Shown here: piece after piece, positions 1 to 12,025 of the stretch
How the letters are laid out: every line of letters starts with the position of its first letter
How positions within the stretch are numbered: position 1 is the first letter of the stretch
Source: Muscardinus avellanarius
Lineage: Eukaryota; Chordata; Mammalia; Rodentia; Gliridae
DNA: 64,000 bases
NCBI GenBank assembly: GCA_963383645.1
Contig: OY726572.1
Span: forward strand, 73,123,002 to 73,187,001
Reading direction: 5' to 3'
Program-made: the position numbers and the translations under genes
The notes under the pieces: model-generated
Database searches by the model: none
The model's input: only the letters and a program-made list of their open reading frames with translations
What the model was told of the DNA's origin: nothing

Positions 1-239
1 AAAATAATGTAAAGCATATAGAAAGATGTGGATGAGTTATATACAGATCCTATGCCATTTTACATAAGCAACTTAACATTCATCTATTTAAGTATCTTCA
101 GCATTCCTGGAACCAACATCCTCAGAATAGTGGACCATGGCTGTACACCTCAGCCTTTCTATTGTCAAAATGAAACGGGAGTTTCTTGAGAGAAAACCCA
201 GAGAGTTCTTGTCTACAGTGAGCGAAGAATGACACCTGC

Positions 240-800
240 AAACCTCAGGAAGGGGAGTTAAAGGTTTATTGGAAGCAGCAGGGAATGGTGGGAGAGTGGC
301 AGAACACCCCCAAAGGGGCTGGAACTCTGGGTCCAGCAGCTGCCTTCAGGACAATACTTGAGAGTAGCCCAAGCCGAATTGCCTTCAGATGCATGCTGCT
401 TTCTTCCAGAGTCCACGCGATCTGCCAGAAGAGAATAGAGAAAAGTGGCCAAACACCCCAAAGGGGTGGTCGGAACTCCAGGGTCCAGTAGCTGCCTTCA
501 GGGTCACTACCCGAGTGTTGCCCAGTAGCTGCCTTCAGGGTCACTACCCGAGTGTCGCCCGAGCCAAGTGCCCATCAGTTGCAAACTACTTTTTCCCAGA
601 GTCCACGTGATCTGCCAGAAAAGAGGTGCAGGTGCAGACCTGGTCAGCCACGATGTCCAGCAGAGGCCTTCAAGTCACTACTCAAGAGTCGCCTGAGCCA
701 TGTGCCCTCAGATGCACTCTGCCTTCTCTCAGGGCCAACGTGACCTGCAAGAGAGAGAATAGCTCCCCAAAAGGGGAGGGGTCCTGAGAGGGAAAGTCCC
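240..800 (-). repeat. Tandem-repeat region, probably part of an LTR
   Basis: A diverged unit beginning CAGCAGCTGCCTTCAGG and containing AGTCCACGTGATCTGCCAG starts near 334, 486, 523 (short) and 658. It is preceded by AAAGGTTTATTGGAAGC, which on the minus strand reads as a poly-A signal. This fits an endogenous-retrovirus LTR with internal repeats, but no clear TG/CA ends were found. The unit could also be an independent minisatellite. Confidence 0.55.
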
Positions 801-1609
801 CAATTTGTCATCTGGTCAGGCAAGGCTTGACCGCTTGCAAGTCCACTTTTGGTTAGGGTGACTTTTGGGATTCCAAGGAGAATTTGCATAGGGTATTTGC
901 AAGTCCTTTGAAGGGTCTCATCTCCTTTCATTCAGTAGGAGTGTCCACTTGCTCTGTGCTGGCTCCTGGGTTGGTTGATTAGTAAACAGATGGCTTTGTG
1001 AAGCTCTAGCCTTCTTATCTCTGAGCCTTTGGAGTTTCAGGTATTTGTCACTCCTCAGGAAACTCAGGAAACTCAGGAAATTAGCTTTTTTTTCTACCAA
1101 GGCCTCTTCCCTATCTGCCTATTTCCTTTCTGCCTCCTCAAAACTACTCCGTCCACTCTCTCACCTGCCTTCAGCTAAGGGGTTATTATACATTCTGGAT
1201 CCTTCTCCTTCCTTTGCCCTGAATAGGTCACCAGAACTTGCTCAGCAAAAAACTATCAGATAAACAGAATTGGGTATGGGAACGAAAACAAGGATCTTGA
1301 TTTTAGAATTGAGAAGCAGAAGTCTTCAGAGCAGGCAAATGCCCACTTATTAGATGTATTTTGCACAGGTTCAGAATCAAACTGACTAATAAGATGCCCC
1401 CTGTTAATTCCTACTTGGAGAACATCAGTGAAGCAGGTTGGCACAGTAATCTGAGCAAGCCTTAAAGTCACAAAGGAACTTCCTAAATCTGGACTCTTTT
1501 GCGTGTGCTTATGGCTCCCTCTTGTGGAAACATATGAGAAATGCATCTGATGCATTTCATCTGAATGCAGTACATCTGAGCTGGGCACATTTTTTCGACA
1601 GCTCATATT
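801..1609. other. Intergenic, no gene seen
   Basis: Continues from the repeat region at 240-800 and may hold more LTR-derived sequence. A CTCF-like word (reverse of CCACAAGAGGGAG) is at about 1512. No coding signal. Confidence 0.5.
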
Positions 1610-1845
1610 TAAAAAAAATCATTTGACCATGCCTGTGATCTCAGTATTTGGTAGGCTAAGGTAGAAATATTGTAGGTTAGAGGCTAGTCTCTGCAACTTA
1701 GCAAGAACTTCAAGTTAGCAGGACTCTTAAAAAAAAAATCTGAGGCGTAGCTTGGAGGTAGAATGCCCCTGGGCTCAGTCTCAAGTGTCAGTAAATAAAA
1801 AAATAAATAAATGAATGAATGAATAAATAAATAAATAGAAATAGA
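1610..1845 (+). mobile_element. SINE B1-dID type, with a TAAA/GAAT tail
   Basis: CATGCCTGTGATCTCAG start, ID-like GGCGTAGCTTGGAGGTAGAA second half, then an A-rich tail of (AAAT)n and (GAAT)n from about 1793. Confidence 0.75.
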
Positions 1846-2044
1846 GTGAAATTCAAAACACAGAATGGGCAAAAATACATGTAAGTCATATATTAAAATA
1901 TATTATTATAGTATATAGAAGTCATAAAACAATTCAGAAATAAGCAGAATTATGTATAATAAAACTCATTATTCTGTACGACTAATATGCACCAATAAAA
2001 ACATTTTCCTACATGAGCAGAGATTTCAGTAAACATGGCTTTAA

Positions 2045-3250
2045 AGAAGATGCACAAATAGTCAATAAGCACATAAAAAAGATTAACAACACTACTGATC
2101 ACTAAAGAAATGCAAATCAAAGCTACAAAGAGCAGCCTCTGCAAACTCAGTAGGATAGATACTGTTTTTCTTTCAAATGGAAAATAACTCATGTTGGCAG
2201 GGATATGCAGATATTGAAATCCTTGGACACTGTTGGACAAAGAGTAAAATGACACATGTGCTATGGAAAATAGCATTCCAAGTTCCTAAAAAATTAAAAA
2301 TATAATCACCACATGATTCAGCAAGTCCACATCTGAGGACATCCTCAAAAAATTGAAAGAATGAATTACAAAAGACATTTGTTCTCTCATGTTCAAAGCA
2401 GCATTATACAACAGTAGCTAAAACATGGAAGCAACCCAAATATCCTTCAACAAGTAAATAGATAAAGTGCACTGTGTACATGTGGTAGAATATTATGCAG
2501 CCTTAATAGGAAAGAAAAAATTTTATATATTTCAATACAGATGAACTTTGAAAACACTGTGCAAATGCAAAATTTCAACCACAAAAGATACTGTAAATTC
2601 ACTTATTTAAAGTATAATGTTGAAATTGAGTTGGGGATCACAAAGGAGGCAAAAACCAGCCACGTTTTTGTATGAGACCAAGCCTCTTTAATTAAACTGG
2701 CACCTTTGGGTGAAGTCTGCCGACTGTGGAGGAATGAACTGATGACCAGGCAGCAGAGTCATGGTCAGCAGAGTCACACCACAAAGAGGAAGTGAGAGTA
2801 TTTATGTAGACAGGGTCTTGGGTGGGGCTAGTGGCATGGGGATGCTGGTTCTCTCACAATAGCTAGAGTCTGCCTCGCGATGCCTGGGGTCTCACGACAC
2901 CTGGAGTCTCACAACCTCTGGAGTCTTGGGACGTCTCCACCTCCTGTCTCCGCTGCAGAGTTCCGTGGCAGGAGGGGAAGAGACCCAACCTATCATGAAG
3001 TATTTATAGTAGTCAGTCATAGAGACAGAAAAATGCTAGTTGCTTTGAAAAGAGGAATAAGGAATGACTATTCAATGGATTAAAAAAGAAATCTCAATTT
3101 TATAAGATGGGTAGAGATCTGTAATTGGCTAGTGGTAATGGTTACATAACACTGTGAAAATATTTAATACCACAGATCCAAGCATTTAAAAATGGTTAAG
3201 CTGATAAATGTTACATAATATATATTTTTATCACAATTTAAAAATGTGTG
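2045..3250 (+). mobile_element. Old L1 3' end, split by an LTR
   Basis: Text such as CACCACATGATTCAGCAAG, GGAAGCAACCCAAATATCC and TAGAATATTATGCAGCC is the ORF2 end and 3'UTR of ancient L1M-type elements. After the LTR at 2618-2995 it resumes with CATAGAGACAGAAAAATG and ends in AAAAATGGTTAAGCTGATAAA. Many stops; inactive. Confidence 0.8.
2618..2995 (-). mobile_element. LTR (about 380 bases) inserted in an old L1
   Basis: Interrupts an L1 whose two halves (2045-2617 and 2996-3250) continue each other. Plus-strand text begins TGTTGAAATTG and ends AACCTATCA. It contains CTTTAATTAAAC, resembling a reversed poly-A signal region, and three short repeats around GGAGTCTCACGAC-like words (about 2870-2935). 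AAGTAT on both sides is a candidate target duplication but does not sit exactly at the TG/CA ends, so the borders are approximate. Confidence 0.65.
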
Positions 3251-4164
3251 GAGGGGAAAAAGGGAGGTAAGAAAAATTGCAAATGATGTCTGAAGAAGTT
3301 CTTTAGGGAAAGATTTAAGAAGAATGTTGAAAGGGTTGAGAAAATAAAATGATATAACTTAGAGAAAATCATTTGAGCTGTTTGATTTAATACCCAGTAG
3401 AACAGCAAAGAAGCAAACCACTATAAAACTACATCTCCACTTCAGATCTGTCTTACATCCACATGCTATCTCATTTTATTTTTCAAAACGTTCCTCTCAA
3501 CAAAGAACTCACACAACATTGGCCGTTTGGGGAGCAGCTGGAGGTGGCAACAGTGAGCTTGTTCAAGGTCCCAAAGCAAATCCCTGTCAAGATGGTGTGT
3601 GACATCACCTGGGGCTTCCAGCTGCACTGAGCCCCAGGGCTCTTCACTCATGACTTCACAGGGATTTTAGGGATGGGTACAGACATCCATAGTTCCTGTA
3701 ACTCTCACACTCTTGAGGCCAAATTGTCACAGAAGCAGCCAAGGGGTCAGTTATCCCACCGGGTGTGGGATGGGAACCAAGAAGCTGGATCCAAGAACAT
3801 GGCTGATCTAAAGTGGGATGCTAGGCAGGTAAACTTACATCCTTGCTTACCTGCCTACCCACCTGTGCTGGGTGCTGGGTAGCAGTGTCCTCCAAGGGGC
3901 AGGGGTAGCACTTGGGTGGGTCCAGCATCTGTGTTTGCTCTACAGGAAGACCTGGGGGTCTGGATCTGGGACTCTGCAGCTGGAAGGCAAGTGGCCTGTG
4001 ACCCGATAACTTTCACCCCGATTCCTTGTCCCCTCAAGCTGGCTGTGCCCCAGCCCCTTGGCTTCTCCACCACAGCCACAAGCATGTGGTCCTACTTCTA
4101 CACCTTTTCTCTCACTATCTGAGCTGCCTAGAAGCCTCCTCTGCTCCAGCCTTCAAAACCCCAG
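3251..4164. other. Intergenic, no gene recognised
   Basis: Moderate GC around 3500-4100 with short open frames on both strands, but none resembles a known protein or has supported splice sites. Confidence 0.5.
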
Positions 4165-4385
4165 TCACGCTGGGTATGGTGATGCACACTTTTGATCTCA
4201 GTACTTAGAGGCTGAGACAGGAGGATTGTAGGTTTGAAGCCAGCCTCAGCAGGTTAGTGGGGCTCTCAGCAACTTAGTGAGACCTTTTTCCAAATAAAAT
4301 ATAAAATAGTTCTGGGGGTGTAGCCAGGAGGTAGAAGGCCCCTGGGTTTCATCCTCAGTACACCCCCCCCACACACACACACAGA
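4165..4385 (+). mobile_element. SINE B1-dID type with short CA tail
   Basis: GCTGGGTATGGTGATGCACA start; GGGGGTGTAGCCAGGAGGTA second half; ends in a C run and (AC)n. Confidence 0.82.
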
Positions 4386-4434
4386 GTAATCTTTCAAGGC
4401 TAAGTTCAAATACCATTGTTTCATCCTTCTGGCC

Positions 4435-4437
<3 letters not shown>

Positions 4438-4484
<47 letters not shown>
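4438..4484. repeat. (CA)n microsatellite
   Basis: About 23 uninterrupted CA units. Confidence 0.98.
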
Positions 4485-4486
<2 letters not shown>

Positions 4487-4708
4487 ATCTCAAGAACAAA
4501 AAGAACCTCTCAGCATCCTGCTGCTGGAAGCCACATTCTAAGGCCAACTTAGTGGGGTAGTAATATGCCCCCTCAAAAAGCAAAGTAAAGTTCATTGGTT
4601 GAAAAACCCAAATGGACCCCAAATGAAGAAGGAAATAAGAGGATGGGTGGAGTGGAGTGAGTTCAGGCAGTTGTCACAGCAGAGTCTGGGGAGACAGGGA
4701 CTCCTTTG

Positions 4709-4925
4709 CTTTTATTTATTCATTCATTTGGTACTGAATTAAATTCAGTGGCATACTACCTCTGAGCTATACCCTCAGCTCTTTAATTTTTTGTTTTATT
4801 TTGAAACATAGTCTCACTAAGTTGCTAAAGGTCTTGCTAAGTTGCTGAGGCTGGCTGGTAGCTGCAATCCTCTGGTCTCAGCCTCTCAAGTAGCAGGGTT
4901 ATAGGCGCGTGGCACTGAGCCCCGC
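4709..4925 (-). mobile_element. SINE B1-dID type
   Basis: Reversed ID half (CTCTGAGCTATACCCTCAGC) then the reversed 7SL half (CTCACTAAGTTGCT..GGCTGGCTGG). Confidence 0.78.
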
Positions 4926-5214
4926 TTTGTACTTATTCATGTTGCAGTCTACCTGGCAAATGAGTGAGCTAGGCTGGAGATAGCATAGGACAAGAGCCGT
5001 TGCAGGGGACTGCGGGCAAGACTCTTGTTTCAACTATCTCCTTCCAAAGAAAAATGTCTCGGATTTCCCTTGGCCAAGAGGGCAGACAGTACTTCAGATC
5101 CTGCTTTTGTTCATCCCTTTCCAGTCACTCCTGAGGCAGGCTCTGGGCCCTCACCTTGCTAGATCCTCTTTCTCACCAGTCTTCTTAGCTTAGGAGGCAA
5201 AAATTTCCAAGAGA

Positions 5215-5285
5215 GGGAAGGAAGAGAGAGAGAGAGAGGAGAGAGGAGAGAGGAAAGAGGAGAGAGGAGAGAGGAGAGAGGGGGG

Positions 5286-5343
<58 letters not shown>

Positions 5344-5562
5344 AGAAGAGAGAAGAGAGAAGAGAGAAGAGAGAAGAGAGAAGAGAGGAGAAGAGAAGAA
5401 GAGGGAGAGGAAGGGAGGGAGGGTGGGGGAGGAGAAGGGGAGGGGAGGGGAGAGGAGAGGAGAGGAGAGGAGAGGAGAGGAGAGGAGAGGAGAAGAGAAG
5501 AGAAGAGAAGAGAAGAGAAGAGAAGAGAAGAGAAGAGAAGAGAAGAGAAGAGAAGGGAAGAG
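5215..5562. repeat. Purine-rich satellite block (GA, GGAGA, AGAAG units)
   Basis: About 350 bases of almost pure purine on the plus strand: (GGAGA)n, (GA)n, (GAGAA)n and (AGAAG)n blocks with mirror symmetry. The translated frames across it are low-complexity artefacts. Confidence 0.97.
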
Positions 5563-5966
5563 AAGCCTCCTAGCTTCCTCTCCAGGAGCAAATCCTGGAT
5601 GGGTAAGTGTGTTGTTCCCTAAATAAAAACTCTGATTTCATCCATGGTCCATGGTCCATACTCCAAGCAGAAGGCTTTCTGTCATTCTGGTCCCTGAGGA
5701 GATGGGAAGGGAGTGACCTGGAGAAGCTTCCACATCTGTGCCCCATCACTTGCAAATGCTCCAGGTGCACATCACCCAGAAGTAAACTGTCACAGACTCC
5801 CATGGTTCCCAGCAGCCCCTCACTTTCCTAAGCAGCCCATTTGCTGTTGCTCCATCCCTCGGGGTCTGTCCTCTGGCCCCAGTCATTCACCAAAGCTGTG
5901 ACTAATTATAGTGCAATAACCTGCCAAGGTTAAGCCATCCTTCCCTTCCAACCTTTACACTCACCT

Positions 5967-6270
5967 GATTTTTTTTTCAATTTTTAAAGTTTATTACTTT
6001 AAATTGACACATAAGATGCACTTATTTACAGGGTACGATTTGATGTTTCCACACCTGCACACACTGTAATGTGTAGATCAGTGAACATGTCTATCACCTC
6101 AAACATTCATTATTTCTTCATAGTGAAGACATTCAAAATTTTTCTAACATTAAAAACGATTTATAGTATGTTATTATTATCTAGAGCCACCCTACTGTAC
6201 AACAGAACATCAGAACTTTTTTATCGTATCTAACCATAACTTATAAACATCACTGATCAATGTCTTTTTC
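5967..6270 (-). mobile_element. Old L1 3'UTR fragment
   Basis: AAATTGACACATAAGATGCA, TATCACCTCAAACATTCAT and AGCCACCCTACTGTACAACA match the reversed 3'UTR of L1MA/L1P-type elements. Diverged. Confidence 0.65.
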
Positions 6271-6699
6271 AAACTATTGTAATGAATACTTACTGCTTCA
6301 ACAATTTAGAAAAACACAAACAGAGCCATTACAAACACAACAGTTGTTTTTCAAAAACTCCCTGCTCCTGGAAATGTTTCCTTATTTTCTTAGAATAGGT
6401 ACTGAGAATATTTTATAGGGATTGCTCTCAGAGCAGTTCATAAGTAACAGGGATTTGGTCTTTAAATGACAGCCATTCAATGCGGTCCCTCCTAACTGCC
6501 ACCAGAGAGGGCACAAGGTCCCCAGACAGCAGAGGACAGGAGCTGGTGGCTGGCCAGTCCCCAGACTGGTGTCTGATTAGAGAAGTCATAGCCACCAAGC
6601 CACCACCACAGGGGTATCAGTCATCAAGACCCTGAGCTTGAAGCTTGACCTTTGACAACGCTAGAGAGATGAAGACTTTTTTTTTTTTTTGCAATAGCA

Positions 6700-6835
6700 G
6701 CAACTGCACGCATTTATTGAAGGCTTCTCGTTTATTAGAGACAGGTTGTCCTCTAGTAAAGTATTACCACATTGAGAAATGTGCATCCTGTGAGGTAGGT
6801 ACACTTTCTCTTAGATAACAAAAGGCAGAGCCAAC
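6700..6835 (+). repeat. Probable MIR fragment
   Basis: CATTTATTGAAGGCTTCTCG and CCTGTGAGGTAGGTACA fit MIR spacing. Diverged. Confidence 0.4.
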
Positions 6836-7124
6836 ATGAAAACGTCAGTCAGACAGATTTTAGATTTTATGTTATTAAACAATATACTACATTCTCTTTT
6901 GCACAACAGCTTTGGAATAAGAGAGTGCTAAGCCAGCTTAAAATACAAATTTACACATACAAATGCACAAGAACACAGGCATCTCTTCTTTAGATGAATA
7001 TATAATAGTGATAGGCAGATGATCATATCTATAATTTACGCCCCAGGAAATTCTTGCCAGCTACTAAAATAACCATTCTGGTTAGACTTCAATTTTGGAA
7101 ATTCATATTAAAAGTGAATTATAA

Positions 7125-7320
7125 GCCGGGCACAGTGGTCTAAGCCTATAGTCCCAGTATTTGGAAGGCTGAGACAAAGGAATCGCAGGTTAAAAAGCCA
7201 CAGCAACCTAGTGAGACTATGTTTCCAAACAAAAAATAAAAAGGATTGTAAGTATAGTTTGGAGGAAGAATGCCCCTAAATTCACCCTCCAGTATTAAAA
7301 ACAGGAAAAGAAAGAAAAAA
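7125..7320 (+). mobile_element. SINE B1-dID type
   Basis: GCCGGGCACAGTGGTCTAAG start and a diverged ID half (GTATAGTTTGGAGGAAGAA). Confidence 0.78.
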
Positions 7321-7871
7321 GAATTGTAACGGTGGGCCCTTTCTAGAAGCACTGGTTGCTAATATCTGGTAAAAATCTCCACACCCAGTTCCAGGGCTAA
7401 TGTTTGACTGTCAGATAGGGCTGGGTTCACTTTTTGTCTCATTTGGACAGCAGTGTTCCTAGGGCAGAGACAGACAAAAGGGTAAAGATCCTAAAACATA
7501 TAATCAAATTGCAAATCTTACCTCCTCATTAACGTGATCCCCCACTCTATACTTTGAACTCCTTTACCATCAAAGTTTTTCAGTGTGGAAAACAATTGAG
7601 CTACACAGGGAAAACTATCAATGGGAAATTCCTTTTAAGGTCTTGAAAATGCCAATGAACTGAGGCCATTTTTTTCTTGCTTGTCAAAATTAAAAAGAAA
7701 CAATTGCCCATTAGATTACAAGGAAGTATCTATTGCTTCACAATATAACAACAAAGTTGTGAATCACATAAGCTTTGTCATTTTTGCCTCCATTCTTCCT
7801 GTGTCTTCTTGTAATGAAATATGGAAATGTCTAATATTCTTTTCTTTAGAATTTTACAGTTTTTTAATGTT

Positions 7872-7968
7872 CTATTGGTGCACTGTAATCATACATCTTA
7901 ATGGATTACAAGATACATGTGCATACATGCACGCTATCATTCTAATTTCCCCACTTTGATCCTGTTGC
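7872..7968 (-). mobile_element. Short L1 3'UTR piece
   Basis: ATTGGTGCACTGTAATCATA followed by CATCTTAATGGATTACAAGA matches the 3'UTR start seen at 44650 and 58320. Confidence 0.55.
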
Positions 7969-8982
7969 TTAATTGATCTTCAGCATGAAAAATAATCTTA
8001 GCCAGAAAAAAAGTATACCAAGGGATGCCCTCATACCTCATGAGTTCATTTTAATAACCATGTAACCTTATGTTTTAGTCACAAATTCCAATTACAAACA
8101 TCCTTAATTGTGCCTATCGCCCACCATGGTTGAGCGCAATTCAATTTCTTGGACTTTGACACAATGTCCCATTACTACATCACTGGCCCTGGGACTGTCA
8201 GGAGATTCCTCTTTTTATTTTCCATTTGGGGAAACAAACTGGGTCATCAGTTCAAGCCTAAATAAATTGGCATCCATCAGTGAGGAAGGTGTCTAGGGAT
8301 GGAAAAGCCTTTGCAGGGTATGGAACTGGATGTCATGTGTATCAGGAGCCTGATATGAATGAACAAATCAGTTGAATGAATGAATTGAATTACCATGGGC
8401 CAAGAAGTGAGTGTCATTCTGCGACCTGCAGATGAGTTAAGATAGCTCCTCAGAGACCACTGACACGAGACAGAGGGATACTCCTCAACTTGCACACTAT
8501 GCTAAGGGGCTTGATCCTTCTCCTGCCAGCAGAGGTAGAGAACAAGAACTCTGCAGGCAGAGAGAGGCAGTGGGAGGAGGAGAGGGACATGGGTGTGGTG
8601 GAGAGAACAGCAGGGTAAAATCACAAAGGTGTGAACTAGTTCTGGGTATTTGTGAAGCATCCAGAAGCTGCCGGGCAGTGGAGAGAGGGTTGTGTCAAAG
8701 ATAATTGCAGCAAAGTCAAGGTCAGACCACATTAGAGAAACCCAGCAGCATGTTCACAGGGCTCTGGACTTCATCACTTAGACAGGGAGTCACTGAAGAG
8801 CCCCGGGGATGGGAAACGACCTTATCTGCCACTGAATAAGATCACTCTCCCTTTCACAGATGTTTCAGCCTGGACTTGGGTTCAATTGTGTAGGAACTGC
8901 TTGACACGGATGCCAAGAGGCTCTTGTTCTCCTTTTGTGCCATGTCTACCCAGAGCTTGCAGGAATCTAGCTTGAGCTTCTT

Positions 8983-9233
8983 TTATTTAATTTTATTTTT
9001 TTTAATTTTAATTTTTTTATGTTTTTATTTTTTGCGTGTCTGGGGATGTAACCCAGAGACATTTGACCTCCGAGCTACAACCCCTGGCCAATTTTTTATT
9101 CTTTATATTGAAACAGGGTCTCACTGAGTTGCGGAGAACCTCATTAAGTAGCTGAGGCTGTCCGCAAACCATGATCCTCTGTTCTCAGCCTCCCAAATGC
9201 TGGGATTACAAGCATTCACCACTAAGCCCGGCT
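8983..9233 (-). mobile_element. SINE B1-dID type
   Basis: T-rich tail, CTGGGGATGTAACCCAGAG, then the reversed 7SL half ending CACTAAGCCCGGCT. Confidence 0.85.
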
Positions 9234-9403
9234 CTTGAGCTTCTTTGAAAACAGCAGTTCCTGGCTCCTCACCTCCATGGCAGTGGCTGAAATGAGCTCA
9301 GGGCTCACCTTCCCCCTTCACAGGCAGCGTTCATGTCCCCATGTGGGAAGTGGGAAGAAAGCAGCTTCATAAGTCAGTAAGAAAGCAGCTTAGGTGGCAG
9401 GTG

Positions 9404-9406
<3 letters not shown>

Positions 9407-9483
<77 letters not shown>

Positions 9484-9661
9484 CAAGAAAGAGAGTGAGA
9501 GAGTGAGAGAGAGAGAGAACAAAGGAGAGAGAGAAGAGAGAGGAGAGAGAGAAGAGAGAGGAGAGGAGAAGAGAGGAGAGGAGAGGAGAGGAAAAGGAGG
9601 AGAGAAGAGGAGAGGAGAGAGGAGAGAGGAGAGAGGAGAGAGAGAAGAGAGGGGAGAGAGA
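9407..9661. repeat. (GT)n then purine-rich (GA)n block
   Basis: (GT)n at 9407-9450, then GCGC, then about 205 bases of GA/GGAGA purine repeats. Long translated frames here are artefacts. Confidence 0.97.
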
Positions 9662-11842
9662 GGCCTTGGTCCACCCTGTGCTTGTCAGGGAGAGTGTAGC
9701 CTTCCACAGTCAGAGGCAAAATTAGAAATGCCCAGGCACCTGGGGATGGATGGATGGTCACTGCCACAGTGAAGGAGGGGCAACATTTGAAAGAATTAGG
9801 TGCAATTTTCTAAAATTACAGATCAGAGACAAGAGACACAGGGACTTCAGAGGAGGAAAGGGGACAGAACAGGAGGTGGTGGAAAAAGATAGTCAACTTG
9901 CTGCGAGTCTTTTGTTCTGTAAAGTGCTCTGCTGTGACTCTATGAACTACAGCTCAAAAGCAAAACACCATGCAGCCTTCTTTGTCTAGGAATGTTCTCC
10001 TCTTATAATGAAGGCTTTTATTAGTGTAATGCAATTATATAGCATAGTGGGGTCCAATGTAATAAAAATATACATGCATATAACTCTTAGTGTATTTCTT
10101 TCTACCTCCTTCTGCATCCCTGCTCCTTCCTCTCTGTGAGGGTTAGTAAAATTGGTAATGGTTCCTTCCTTCGTAGATCACCATAGTATTATTTGACCTC
10201 TTTCCTCCCTCAGTTCTTTTCCCCATCTCCAACCCTCCCCCAGCCCCCTTCTGCCATTCAACAGGTATCTCCTCATATTATTTAAAGGAATATTCTCCTT
10301 CACTCTTGACCTCCCATACCCGAGGCTGGCAGAACAAAGAGAAAGGAAATCTTAAATTTGCCCATCAAAAATATGGAACTTCTTTCTATTAAAAAATAGT
10401 TTTCTCTCAGGTAAATGGGCTATCATGTGGGGATGAGCATTTGCTTCTGGAGAATATTTATTTTTATTGCTGAAAATGAATATTTGTAAGACCCATTCAT
10501 CTTTGATATTGGAAGTATTTTATGTTAAGTATAAAAGCTTACTTTATTGAACATATGTTTGCTGAGCACAGATAAGAAAAAAATAGAAGGGACCAAGGAT
10601 ACCTAATAGTCATGGGACACCAAGATACTCAATGTTTGTTGTATACTAAATATCTGAGAGACTTCAGAAGTGCTAAGAATACAGAAGCACTAAACACATG
10701 TAAACATTCAATGTGCATAAGGTCTTAATTTGCTTTCCCATTGGAGAAACTCACTCTGGATCCATGCTTCCTCTACCCAAGAAATACAAATACAATAGAA
10801 ATTTGCCAGCTGTTTATTTGCCTGACAAGCTGCAGCTGTTGGCCAGGTGTGTTTATTCCTGTGATTTTTTTCATAGCGCAGGGGATGTCACTGGCCCTTC
10901 CTGTTAAGGGACTCTTTCTTTAACTTCTACTCTAGCCCTTGAAGTTCCCTCGTCTGAGGGAAAAGCCAATTCTGTAGAGCATGACAGCATATCAAGACAT
11001 CATGGATCTTAGGATACAGGAGCTGTGGCTCTTCCTTCTCACCTGTGGCCTCTCTAAAATCACCATGAAATGTTTCATTACCTATCTTTCCTCTTTGTTT
11101 TCCTCTGTATGGTTCACTTGAATTCATGAAGAGTGTGATTTGGTTTGAGAGTTTTTCTGCTCTGTAGCCTCTGGGGTAGCCTAGAAGGGTATTTCTGGTT
11201 GCAGAAGCCAATGGGGCATCTCGCTAATTTCCCACATGGTACAAATCAAAATTAAATTAGGCATGCACTTTCTATTTTCTCAAGAAGTTCCTTTCTATCC
11301 ATATTTCCCTGAGGCTCTGGGTATGGATATAAACCAAGCAGTTACTTGACTGTAGAAAAAAAGGCTTCTTGTTCACCCTCCCCCCTTTTTTTGAGTCTGC
11401 CCTCGTCTTACTTGGACATAGACTGTTTTGGGGTCTGCAGAGGTCTAATCTCAGTCTCCTTGCTGGAGCTGACTTGGATCCACTATTTGCCTCCAGTCAC
11501 CAAGTTTCTAGCTGTGATAACATTTTGCTGTCAACTTGTTCCCCTCTAATCCATCCTGGGATCTTCAAATATCCTGTTCCTTCTGTACCTGCGTAAAAGA
11601 GCTTCGAACTGGGTCCCTCTCTGCCAGTGTAGGCTGAGGGCATTGGCAAGACTTTGTGAGGTTCATCTGCCTGGACACCTCCCTTTGAGAGGAAAATGAA
11701 TTGTTTCCATACCATGCATAATATGGCAGGAAAGGACAAACAAATATGCACCCAGGTCCAGGTGTGTTTATCTTCAGTTCCCACCCCACTACCTACTCCC
11801 TCCCCTATATAGCAGTGAGGTTGGTAGGGATGCCATCATACA
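9662..11842. other. Intergenic, no gene recognised
   Basis: Holds the possible L1 piece at 10010-10290. Short frames near 10750-11800 show no family resemblance. Confidence 0.5.
10010..10290 (-). mobile_element. Possible L1 3'UTR fragment
   Basis: Pyrimidine-rich text with a layout like the L1 3'UTRs elsewhere in the window (a tail-like start, then CCTCCTTCTGC..CCCTCCCCCAGCCCC). No strong diagnostic word. Confidence 0.35.
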
Positions 11843-12025
11843 TGTACTAGTATTGGGAAGAGGTTTCAAAATGTATTAATGCACCAGTATTGGGAAAGAT
11901 TTCCAATTTGAAAATATATCCTTTGTACTAAAGAAAACCAGGACTGTCAGGAAGAAGGGCCTTTTTACATTTCTAAAGAGAAGTAAAGAAAGCCAGGAGC
12001 CAGGGAAAAGGGCTCCTTACATTTC

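Larger units (their letters stand above)
6280..8980. other. Intergenic, repeat fragments only
   Basis: Apart from the MIR, SINE and L1 pieces listed separately I see nothing. The block 6480-6660 is GC-richer and unassigned. Confidence 0.5.

Noticed and set aside
5190..5591. Long open frames rich in Ser/Leu or Arg/Glu across the purine block (also 9341-9772)
   Set aside because: They are translations of GA, GGAGA and GT simple repeats; no exon or family signal.
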